Program-made: the position numbers and the translations under genes | In this document: positions 7,616 to 14,377 of the stretch, piece after piece | How the letters are laid out: every line of letters starts with the position of its first letter | How positions within the stretch are numbered: position 1 is the stretch's first letter | NCBI GenBank assembly: GCA_964502735.1 | Contig: CAZCYD010000020.1 | Span: forward strand, 1-42,526 | Source: JACKAN01 sp964502735 | Lineage (GTDB): Bacteria > Bdellovibrionota > Bdellovibrionia > Bdellovibrionales > UBA1609 | Direction of reading: 5' to 3' | Length of the DNA stretch: 42,526 nucleotides | The notes under the pieces: generated by a model | Seen by the model: the letters and a program-made list of their open reading frames with translations, nothing else | Databases searched by the model: none | What the model was told of the DNA's origin: nothing

Positions 7616-8622
7616 ACTCGTCCCTCCAAAATTTGCAGAATGACTTCTTCTAGAGATGGCTGCTCAATAGCAATCCTCTGAGCTTTGGGTTCTCTTTGTA
7701 TAAGTTCATAGATCATTTCATCGCTGTTTGCACCCATTAGGACGGTGAACTCTTTTTCCTTATAAACTTTTTGGACCGATTTAAAATCAATATCTTTTGA
7801 AGAGCCAATAAACTTTACTTTCTTCAAACCAAATCTGGATTTGATTTCATAACTAGGTCCGTCAGCAACAATTGCTCCATCTTTAAATACAGCCACTCTG
7901 TCTGCCAATAACTCAACCTCTTGTACTTCATGAGATGAGAATATCAGCGTTTTGTCTGTAGAACTAAACTCTTCTTTGAGCCATTGATGAATAAGATCTT
8001 TACCAATAAGATCAATATTGGCAGTAGGCTCGTCCAACAGAACAAGTTTCGGTCGCCCGTATAGGCTGCAAGCCAAACCCACTTTGCGTCGTTCTCCTCC
8101 ACTCAGATCTGAAGTTTTGCGGTGAAAAAAATTCGTCATTCTTAGTTTCTCTAAGTTTGAGATCCAGGAGGTGTCATTAGCGTGTGCATACACGGTTTTT
8201 AAAATATCTTTTACGGTCAAGGTTTCTGGGAAGCTTAAGTCTTGAGGCAGTATCCTGAGTTGAGATTTGACAATTTTCTCTCGAGGATCGCGACCCAAAA
8301 CTTTGACCTCACCTCTGTCTGCTCGCCTCAGTCCTGCTGCAATGCTTAAGAATGTCGACTTGCCAGCTCCATTGCACCCTATAACAGCCAATTTTTCACC
8401 AGGCCTCGCTTTTAAGCTCAGCCCTCTCAAAGCTTGATTTTGCCCGTATGATTTGAAAACATTATTAAACTCTAGACTAAACTTTGGACTGAAATCTAAA
8501 TTGAATCCTGAATTGAACTCAACTGAAGAAGAGTCAGACGGAATCTCATCTTCTGGATCTCTGTTGTGATTCTGATTTTGGCCGTATTTTTGGTGGTCGT
8601 TTTGCCCTGAGTTTTTGTTCAT
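7612..8622 (-). CDS. ABC transporter ATP-binding protein
   Basis: A 336-residue ABC ATPase. Walker A is GCNGAGKST (near residue 80), the signature is LSGGERRK (near 170), Walker B is LVLLDEPT (near 190) and the H-loop follows in FSSHEVQE. Residues 1-50 are an unusual low-complexity extension rich in Asn, Gln, Ser and Phe, with loosely repeated FNxxF units, upstream of the normal domain start EFNNVFKSYG. The C-terminal 80 residues match the extra domain of CcmA/NodI-like export ATPases. It starts 6 nt after the GGPP synthase stop and overlaps the permease by 4 nt. It should energise the permease. An internal start is possible given the odd extension. Confidence 0.9.
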   Translation of the reverse strand: MNKNSGQNDHQKYGQNQNHNRDPEDEIPSDSSSVEFNSGFNLDFSPKFSLEFNNVFKSYGQNQALRGLSLKARPGEKLAVIGCNGAGKSTFLSIAAGLRRADRGEVKVLGRDPREKIVKSQLRILPQDLSFPETLTVKDILKTVYAHANDTSWISNLEKLRMTNFFHRKTSDLSGGERRKVGLACSLYGRPKLVLLDEPTANIDLIGKDLIHQWLKEEFSSTDKTLIFSSHEVQEVELLADRVAVFKDGAIVADGPSYEIKSRFGLKKVKFIGSSKDIDFKSVQKVYKEKEFTVLMGANSDEMIYELIQREPKAQRIAIEQPSLEEVILQILEGRV

Positions 8623-8628
8623 GTTTAA

Positions 8629-9693
8629 TCAGGTTCCTATCAAAACTGAAGAATTTTTAGGTGGCTCGATAATGTCACGAATAGGACTCATTATTTGATT
8701 TATTAGGCCTTGCAAATGAATAGTGACCCCTTTTTTTAATAAGTCGGACTCCATTTGCAAAAGATCATTACAAAGACCATGCGTTATTAAAACAGCTCTT
8801 TTAAGTGTCCCTTTTTCTGTAAAAATATTTTTTATTAAATCTACATCATCTGTTGTGGTTTGATCTCTCTTTTTTCGTAGAATATTGAAGATGATGGATT
8901 CGTCTTCAGGGTAATGTTCTAAGTGTGTGACTATCAAAAAACTCAGCTTACCCTCTTTAAGATCGCAGCCAACAATGTCTCTACCTTTATTGCCATATAA
9001 ATCTAAGAGATCGTCTTGAATTTGGAATATCTGCCCCAACTTCTCATATGCTTCAATAATAATTTTGTGAGTTTCAGCCTTGAGATCAGCCATAAGCCCT
9101 ACACCCTCTGCCAGCCCAGAAAATAGAGCCGCTGTTTTTAACGATACACATCTCATGTAGAATTCTCTTAAGTTCTGTAAATGGATTCGATCTTTAATTT
9201 CAAATTCCAGAGACTGACCACCGACAATTTTTGTAGACATTGTAGAGAACAAATCTAGAAGCTTAACTTTTAAGTCTGAAGGCATTTTTAATTCTAGTAG
9301 GGGTTTCGCCGCAAGTAACAAAAGAAAGTCGCCAGCATTAATGGCTTGTGCGGCACCATAGGTTACCCAGATTGTAGGCCTTCCACGCCTCAAGACATCT
9401 CCATCTTGGAGGTCATCGTGAATAAGTGTGGCGTTATGAAGAGCTTCACAACAGGCTGACCAAGCGACTAGAAAGGGGATGGGAATGTCTAATGTGTGGC
9501 CCAAATCATAAATCATTTTGGGCCTTATCATTTTTCCCATTTCATCAAAGTGTTGGGTCATCATTTCTTGCAATAACCCAGAGGAGTGTTGTTTTACAAT
9601 ATCCATAAGGGTTTGATTTACCTTTAAGGAAAAATCATCCATTTGTTTGGAAGATAATGAGGACCATCTTGGAAACTCTTGAGTAAACGGCAA
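8629..9693 (-). CDS. crtE: geranylgeranyl diphosphate synthase (polyprenyl synthetase)
   Basis: A trans-isoprenyl diphosphate synthase carrying both aspartate-rich motifs: LIHDDLQDGDVLRRGRPT (first motif about residue 92) and IQDDLLDLYGN (second about 226), with the intervening GGQSLEFE. It should build the C20 precursor used by CrtB. The frame is open to 9819, but that ATG sits inside the dispersed 27-bp repeat. I prefer TTG at 9693 (354 aa, normal family length), because AGGGAG lies 6 nt upstream; the 42 residues lost show no family features. It is the first gene of the eight-gene minus-strand carotenoid operon. Chain length (C20 versus C15) is inferred from context. Confidence 0.85.
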   Translation of the reverse strand: MPFTQEFPRWSSLSSKQMDDFSLKVNQTLMDIVKQHSSGLLQEMMTQHFDEMGKMIRPKMIYDLGHTLDIPIPFLVAWSACCEALHNATLIHDDLQDGDVLRRGRPTIWVTYGAAQAINAGDFLLLLAAKPLLELKMPSDLKVKLLDLFSTMSTKIVGGQSLEFEIKDRIHLQNLREFYMRCVSLKTAALFSGLAEGVGLMADLKAETHKIIIEAYEKLGQIFQIQDDLLDLYGNKGRDIVGCDLKEGKLSFLIVTHLEHYPEDESIIFNILRKKRDQTTTDDVDLIKNIFTEKGTLKRAVLITHGLCNDLLQMESDLLKKGVTIHLQGLINQIMSPIRDIIEPPKNSSVLIGT

Positions 9694-9810
9694 TTTGTTC
9701 TCCCTATTTTTTACTTCTGCATCCGACAGGAATGACTGTATCTGTATAAAATAATAGGTACTTAAAAGCAAAGATTTACAGTGGCTTTGATCCGAGGGTT
9801 TGAGAAGAAT

Positions 9811-9837
9811 TTGACGCATTTTATCCGCAGATTTGGG
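9811..9837 (+). repeat. dispersed 27-bp element, copy A
   Basis: Begins TTGACGCATTTTATCCGC and ends GATTTGGG. It lies upstream of the GGPP synthase start chosen here and is one of five copies in the window (others at 12595, 16971, 19683 and 40803), all in the + orientation and all between genes. Confidence 0.9.
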
Positions 9838-10208
9838 TTCCTTTGTTCAAAATTGACACTTAGCATTTCGCCATTAACTGATAAAAGCCAAGCTAGAATT
9901 ACATCCTTTAGGGTCTTATAAATGAACTCAAACCTTTTGACCTTAAGCTATGATTGTATTCGATTTGGTTAAAAATTTAAGAGTTAGGCTTGAGAAATTG
10001 AGCATTTTGATAAGATACTGTGTATATCTATTGCGCTAACCGGAGAGTTTCAATGGAAATCACATCTTGAAACTGCAGTACAGCTTTGGGTATACAGGTC
10101 GAAAGATAACTTCATGATTCTAAAAAGTATTCTTTATTTGTTTATTCAGACGGTATTTTGTTCAAATAAAGTTTGATTACCGAGGGCAAGTTAGGAGTTG
10201 GAGGAGGT
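9838..10208. other. intergenic region between divergent carotenoid operon and SDR gene
   Basis: About 370 nt without a convincing gene. It must hold the promoters of both divergent units, but no strong -35/-10 pair stands out; TTGACA at 9853 lacks a good -10, and TTGAGA with TAAGAT near 10000 has only 15-nt spacing. A hairpin AGTTTCA/TGAAACT (10046-10052 with 10068-10074, 15-nt loop) lies about 135 nt ahead of the SDR gene. Confidence 0.4.
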
Positions 10209-11153
10209 ATGGCAAAGTTTATTTTTATATTTTTACTATCAAGCCTATTGACCATTTTCATTATATATAAAAACTACGACAAGCTTAAGGGAAGTCTTGT
10301 GCCAGAGAAATTTGATTATAAGCAGCAAAAAATTGATCTCAAAGGCCAAGTTGCACTGGTTACGGGGTCCACAAATGGCCTGGGTCGAGAACTCGCCCTA
10401 GAGTTGGCCAATCTTGGGGCTACAGTTATTATTCATGGTCGGAATCAAGAAAGGGGTGAATCCGTAGTGAGGCAGATTCAAGAAAAGGGTAGGGGTGATG
10501 CCGTATTTTACCCTGCTGACTTTGCTTCCTTGGATGAGGTCAGAGCTTTTGCTTCTAAAATTCGAGAGCGGCACTCTCGCCTGGATATACTTATTAACAA
10601 TGCAGGTATTTGGCGTAAGGCTGGAGACAATGAGCGCTATAAAAGTGTTGATGGGCACGAGCTCTTATTTGCTGTCAATTACTTGGCCACATACTTGCTA
10701 ACCATTGAACTTAAGGATCTACTGAAGTCTTCGGCCCCGTCACGTGTCGTCAATGTGGCATCAGGTGCCCAGCGGGCTATAGATTTTAACGATATAAATA
10801 TGGATTCAAACTTTTCTCCCGATCGGGCCTATGCACAAAGTAAGTTGGCTCAGGTTATTTTTACATTTGATAGGGCTTCAGAATTTGCAAAAGACGGGAT
10901 TAGCCTTAATTGCCTTCATCCTGCAAGCTTGATGGACACAAACATGGTGCAGCAAGCGGGAATAAGGCCACAATCTACCGTCAATGAAGGAGTAAATGCG
11001 GTTTTAAACTTGGCCTTGTCTCCTAAGTATTCAAAGCGATATGGACATTATCTAAATGGACTTCAAGAGGAGAGAGCTCATCCCCAAGCCTACGACAAGG
11101 CTGTCCAGGCCCAATTGAGAAAACTTAGTGAAAGGCTGACAGCAAAAAACTGA
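10209..11153 (+). CDS. membrane-anchored short-chain dehydrogenase (retinol-dehydrogenase-like)
   Basis: A 314-residue classical/extended SDR. An N-terminal hydrophobic helix (about 4-20) anchors it, followed by the NAD(P)-binding GSTNGLG (53-59), NNAG (130-133), Ser185 in NVAS and the catalytic pair Tyr208/Lys212 in YAQSKLA. The combination of an N-terminal anchor and the YAQSKLAQ motif resembles retinol dehydrogenases of the RDH11-14 group. It lies divergent from the carotenoid operon, so an apocarotenoid or lipid alcohol substrate is conceivable but not shown. ATG at 10209 is preferred to TTG 10173 because GGAGGAGG lies directly upstream. Substrate unknown. Confidence 0.85.
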   Translation: MAKFIFIFLLSSLLTIFIIYKNYDKLKGSLVPEKFDYKQQKIDLKGQVALVTGSTNGLGRELALELANLGATVIIHGRNQERGESVVRQIQEKGRGDAVFYPADFASLDEVRAFASKIRERHSRLDILINNAGIWRKAGDNERYKSVDGHELLFAVNYLATYLLTIELKDLLKSSAPSRVVNVASGAQRAIDFNDINMDSNFSPDRAYAQSKLAQVIFTFDRASEFAKDGISLNCLHPASLMDTNMVQQAGIRPQSTVNEGVNAVLNLALSPKYSKRYGHYLNGLQEERAHPQAYDKAVQAQLRKLSERLTAKN

Positions 11154-11236
11154 TACAAAGGATTAACAATGAAAAATTAAATCTAGGGTTTGACTTCGCT
11201 GGTCCTGAGTTCTAGTTCTTATGAGATGCAGATTCC

Positions 11237-11345
11237 CGATATACAGAAGTATACCCGAAGGACTCTCCTTCAGGAAGGTTCAGATCTCAAAATCTCCAAA
11301 AAAGGCAACCTTAGGAGCTAAGCTTAAAAGTAAGGGTTGCCTTAT
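11237..11345 (+). promoter_or_regulatory. structured leader with three-way junction upstream of corA
   Basis: A chain of perfect short hairpins precedes corA: TATAC-AGAA-GTATA (11240-11253), GAAGG-ACTCT-CCTTC (11257-11271), then a 42-nt three-way junction (11302-11343). In that junction the 9-bp closing stem AAGGCAACC/GGTTGCCTT encloses hairpins TTAG-GAG-CTAA and CTTA-AAAG-TAAG. It ends about 100 nt before the corA start and does not match the M-box or mgtA leader as far as I can tell. A cis-regulatory RNA is inferred. Confidence 0.5.
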
Positions 11346-11442
11346 ATGTATGATACCCAATGCGGGAACTTGCCATTCTATTTTTCTTACCGTAGCCTTT
11401 TGTTATTAAGAATAGTTTTCTTTAATGAAGAAGGAGTGCAAC

Positions 11443-12510
11443 TTGGCAAGATTTCTCAAGTCACGCGCCAAGAGAAGGGGCGCACCACCAGGGTCTTTGA
11501 TCCTCTCTGATGAACATAAACATAAAGGATTTAAGGTCACAGTAATAAGCTACAATAGAGATAAGGTGGAAGAGCAGATCATTACGGATTTTAGTGAGGC
11601 CATGTCTCAAGCTCTTGATTCTAGCACGATTACATGGATTGATATTGAGGGGTTGAGTGATACTCAGTCAATTGAAAGTATTGGCAAACAATTTGGCGTT
11701 CATCGCCTATGGTTAGAGGATGTTTTAAATATTGACCATCGCCCAAAGGTAGATGAGTTAAATGATCTCTTATTTGTTATTATAAAATCAGTTCTAGATT
11801 ACTCTTCTTCAAGAAAAATTGAATTTGAACAAGTGAGTCTTTTTATGGGGCCCTCCTTTATTTTGTCATTTCAGGAGCGACCAGGAGATCTTTTTCTGTC
11901 TGTGAAAGAGCGTATTCGTCAATCAAAGGGACGCGTTCGTCAAGCCCAGAGAGATTATCTCTTTTACGCACTTATCGACTCAGTTCTTGATAACTATTTT
12001 GCAGCACTTGAACATATCGGTAAAGAAATCGAAGAGTTAGAATCAGACATTTCCTTTCACATTGATAAATTTAATCCTAGAAATATAATGAACTTTAAAA
12101 GTGAACTTTTATACCTTAATAAAGCCGCCACTCCAATTCGAGAAGCTTTGGCTCATATCTGCAGGTCAGAGTCTCCCGATATAGAAAAGGAGAGCCGGAT
12201 TTACTTCCAGGATGCCTACGAGCATGCGATTCAAGTTGTGGATACTATTGGCCAATATAGACAACTTCTAAACTCTTTAATGGACTATTATCAAAGCTCC
12301 GTTAATCAAAGAATGAATGAAGTCATGAAAGTTCTCACCATGTTCGCTAGCATCTTTATTCCCTTAACTTTCATTGTAGGAGTTTATGGTATGAATTTTG
12401 AGTATATGCCCGAACTTAAGTGGAGGTATGGATATCATGCCACATGGGTGTTAATGCTGTTGTTGACTCTAAGCATGGGAATCTATTTTAAAAGAAAAAA
12501 ATGGTTCTAA
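11443..12510 (+). CDS. corA: CorA family Mg2+/Co2+ transporter
   Basis: A 355-residue CorA-type divalent cation channel: a large acidic cytoplasmic N-terminal domain with long helices, then two C-terminal transmembrane helices with the selectivity motif GMN (about 316-318) after the first, in the context GVYGMNFEYMPE, and a basic tail KRKKWF. CorA pentamers import Mg2+ and also carry Co2+ or Ni2+. Length is usual. TTG at 11443 is chosen because AAGGAG (11431-11436) sits 6 nt upstream; ATG at 11425 is possible but lacks a ribosome site and would include that Shine-Dalgarno sequence as codons. The structured leader upstream may regulate it. Confidence 0.93.
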   Translation: MARFLKSRAKRRGAPPGSLILSDEHKHKGFKVTVISYNRDKVEEQIITDFSEAMSQALDSSTITWIDIEGLSDTQSIESIGKQFGVHRLWLEDVLNIDHRPKVDELNDLLFVIIKSVLDYSSSRKIEFEQVSLFMGPSFILSFQERPGDLFLSVKERIRQSKGRVRQAQRDYLFYALIDSVLDNYFAALEHIGKEIEELESDISFHIDKFNPRNIMNFKSELLYLNKAATPIREALAHICRSESPDIEKESRIYFQDAYEHAIQVVDTIGQYRQLLNSLMDYYQSSVNQRMNEVMKVLTMFASIFIPLTFIVGVYGMNFEYMPELKWRYGYHATWVLMLLLTLSMGIYFKRKKWF

Positions 12511-12526
12511 TGTAAATTCTAAGCTG

Positions 12527-12590
12527 TCACCCTTCGGGTGATCGCCTCCGGCTCATCGGATCCCCGCAAATCAAAGGGTTTGATTGAGGA
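12527..12590 (+). terminator. hairpins after corA
   Basis: TCACC-CTTCG-GGTGA forms a UUCG-type tetraloop hairpin shortly after the corA stop, and AATCAAA-GGG-TTTGATT forms a second one (about 12569-12585). Neither has a clear T tract. They probably end or stabilise the corA transcript and may also act on the convergent SDR gene. Confidence 0.45.
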
Positions 12591-12594
12591 AATC

Positions 12595-12621
12595 TTGACG
12601 CATTTTATCCGCAGATTTGGG
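12595..12621 (+). repeat. dispersed 27-bp element, copy B
   Basis: Identical to copy A over all 27 positions (TTGACGCATTTTATCCGC ... GATTTGGG). It shares the preceding AAATC with copy E. It sits between the convergent corA and SDR genes. Confidence 0.9.
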
Positions 12622-12684
12622 GTAGTTGAAGTCGTTCAGAGGAATGTGACGGAGAGGCATGCACGGCCTTTTCTATGAGATGAT

Positions 12685-13677
12685 TTAATTCCGCCCCCAT
12701 TTTTTGATATTGGGAAGAAGAATATAGATTATGAAATGATATGCGCGAGGGGGAAGGAGCTTTCTAATCCAAAAAAAGAGCCAAGCATCAGGAGTAACAA
12801 AAACTCTTAACGGAGGATCTGCTTTTGTTATGGTTTTAACAATTTTAGAGGCTATTGTTTGATTGGTGGCTAAAGAATTGTTCATTTGAGCTGTAATTAA
12901 GTTCTTCATGTTCCTATAGTGTTCAAAATATATGCTGTCTGAGTTTCTGGAGTGGACTTTACATTTTCGGCTCTCAATCGTATTTAAAAATCCTATAGAA
13001 TCAATAAATCCGGGAATGATCAGCGTAACATGAATATTCCATGGTTTCATTTCATACCAGAGTGACTCTGATGCGGCTTCAAGAGCAAATTTAGAGGCGC
13101 TATATGCAGACATTGTCGGCATAGCCATAAATCCTCCAGCTGAGGAAATATTTATAATTTGGCCAAAGCGCTTTCTTCTCATAGGGGAGAGGACATGAGA
13201 AATCAGGTCAAATGGGGCCAGGTAATTTACATTCAACTGTTTTTGTCTGTAAAATCGACTTGAGTCCTCGACTGTTGATCTGCCAGCAATTCCAGCATTA
13301 TTTATAAGTATGTCCACTCCTCCAAGTTTATGGTTGATTTCTTCTATTAATTTTTTAATCTGACTTTGGCTTATAACGTCCAGCTCCCTAATCCATATGC
13401 GATGAGTTTCATGGATAGACTCCTTTTGGAATCTATATAGAGAGCTCTCTTTAGCTGTTAAAACTAAAAAAAACTGATGTTCATTAATCAAATTTTTGGC
13501 GATGGCTAGCCCTAATCCTGCGCTGGCCCCTGTTAGTAGAATTACTTTTTTTCTTGTTTTAAGAAGCTTTGGTTTGCGAGAGACTGGCTTAGTTTTAGAG
13601 ATTGTTTTTTTGGGACTAGGTGCTTTGATGCTTTTGTTTGTTAGAGATCTTGCTGATCGATTATTGATTCGTAACAT
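12685..13677 (-). CDS. short-chain dehydrogenase with basic N-terminal extension
   Basis: A 330-residue classical SDR oxidoreductase with GASAGLG (50-56), NNAGIAG (126-132), Ser179 in INISSAGG and the catalytic YSASK (Tyr192, Lys196). Classical SDRs use NAD(P)H on a wide range of alcohols and ketones, so the substrate cannot be named. Residues 1-44 are a Lys/Ser/Pro-rich extension absent from most SDRs, which may be a membrane- or nucleic-acid-contacting tail or a sign that the real start is further in. No strong internal start was seen. It is a single gene, convergent with corA, and not similar enough to the 10209 SDR to suggest recent duplication. Confidence 0.85.
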   Translation of the reverse strand: MLRINNRSARSLTNKSIKAPSPKKTISKTKPVSRKPKLLKTRKKVILLTGASAGLGLAIAKNLINEHQFFLVLTAKESSLYRFQKESIHETHRIWIRELDVISQSQIKKLIEEINHKLGGVDILINNAGIAGRSTVEDSSRFYRQKQLNVNYLAPFDLISHVLSPMRRKRFGQIINISSAGGFMAMPTMSAYSASKFALEAASESLWYEMKPWNIHVTLIIPGFIDSIGFLNTIESRKCKVHSRNSDSIYFEHYRNMKNLITAQMNNSLATNQTIASKIVKTITKADPPLRVFVTPDAWLFFWIRKLLPPRAYHFIIYILLPNIKKWGRN

Positions 13678-13765
13678 TTTTTAGGTTCCTTACATCCCCC
13701 CAAAAATAGTTATTTATCAAATTAAACATATTTAATATTAAATATAATATCTCATATTTAAAAAA

Positions 13766-14062
13766 TTAAACAAAAACTCTTTCTTTAACCCAAGTTTTAA
13801 GTTGTAGTTGAAGATCAGAAGACAATTTTTTTACAACAGCAACAGAATCTTGCCCATCGCAATTTAGTTTTAAGTTCAAATCGCGAGAGCTAATACTTAG
13901 CGAACCCATTGCGTTATCCTCATTTTTTACAAGGTGAAGCGAAATGAGGCTGTCGGATGGAGATTGATTTTGCAACTGTTGTATCATCAACCGAATCACC
14001 CCCTCGTCTTCACTCGAAACAGCAAGTCCAGAGAGGTGAATTTCGCAATTTGGTGTATACAT
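13766..14062 (-). CDS. small protein, possible HPF/RaiA-like fold
   Basis: A 98-residue protein without a clear family. The order of predicted elements (strand EIHLSGL, helix to about residue 33, strands around LISLHLV, GSLSISS and LNLKLNC, then helix SVAVVKKLSSDLQLQLKTWVKE) parallels ribosome hibernation factors HPF/RaiA, whose last helix begins near a similar D-x-y-x-A-I-D-k-l pattern. This is a fold-level guess, not a sequence match. The start is ATG at 14062 with GGAG 5-6 nt upstream. The upstream leader is rich in small hairpins (14076-14159), suggesting control after transcription. Likely a real gene from its ribosome site and codon pattern; role uncertain. Confidence 0.6.
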   Translation of the reverse strand: MYTPNCEIHLSGLAVSSEDEGVIRLMIQQLQNQSPSDSLISLHLVKNEDNAMGSLSISSRDLNLKLNCDGQDSVAVVKKLSSDLQLQLKTWVKERVFV

Positions 14063-14377
14063 TTAAGCTCCAGTAACCTCCGAGAGGTCTAAAAAGGGTT
14101 CTTCATAAGAACTACCATCGTTAAGTGTATCTCATAAAGGTTATGAAATCTACAGTAGAGATGCCTATATCCGTAGATCCTTACAATATTAAGAAATCGC
14201 TAAGCCATATCTGAGAATGTCTAGATATTCTATGTGCCATTATTTACATCTGAGAGTTCTACGACCATATCAGAATCCATATACAGCCGTATTTTAGACA
14301 ATTTCTGCTAGATTATCTTTATTAACAATGGAGTCTCGGGTTACGTTTTGACTAAATTCTGAGCTCTATACGCTACA
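14063..14377 (-). other. intergenic region with consecutive short hairpins
   Basis: This 315-nt gap has no gene. Its left part holds four tight perfect hairpins in a row: ACCTC-CGA-GAGGT (14076-14088), GTTCTT-CAT-AAGAAC (14098-14112), TCATAA-AGG-TTATGA (14132-14146) and TCTAC-A-GTAGA (14149-14159). On the minus strand they form the 5' leader of the 98-residue protein. The rest is AT-rich with weaker dyads such as AGAAT/ATTCT. Confidence 0.5.

Noticed and set aside
11221..11409. Small ORF (62 aa) upstream of corA
   Set aside because: The frame has no ribosome site, lies across the three-way junction and its composition is unlike a protein; the RNA structure explains the region better.
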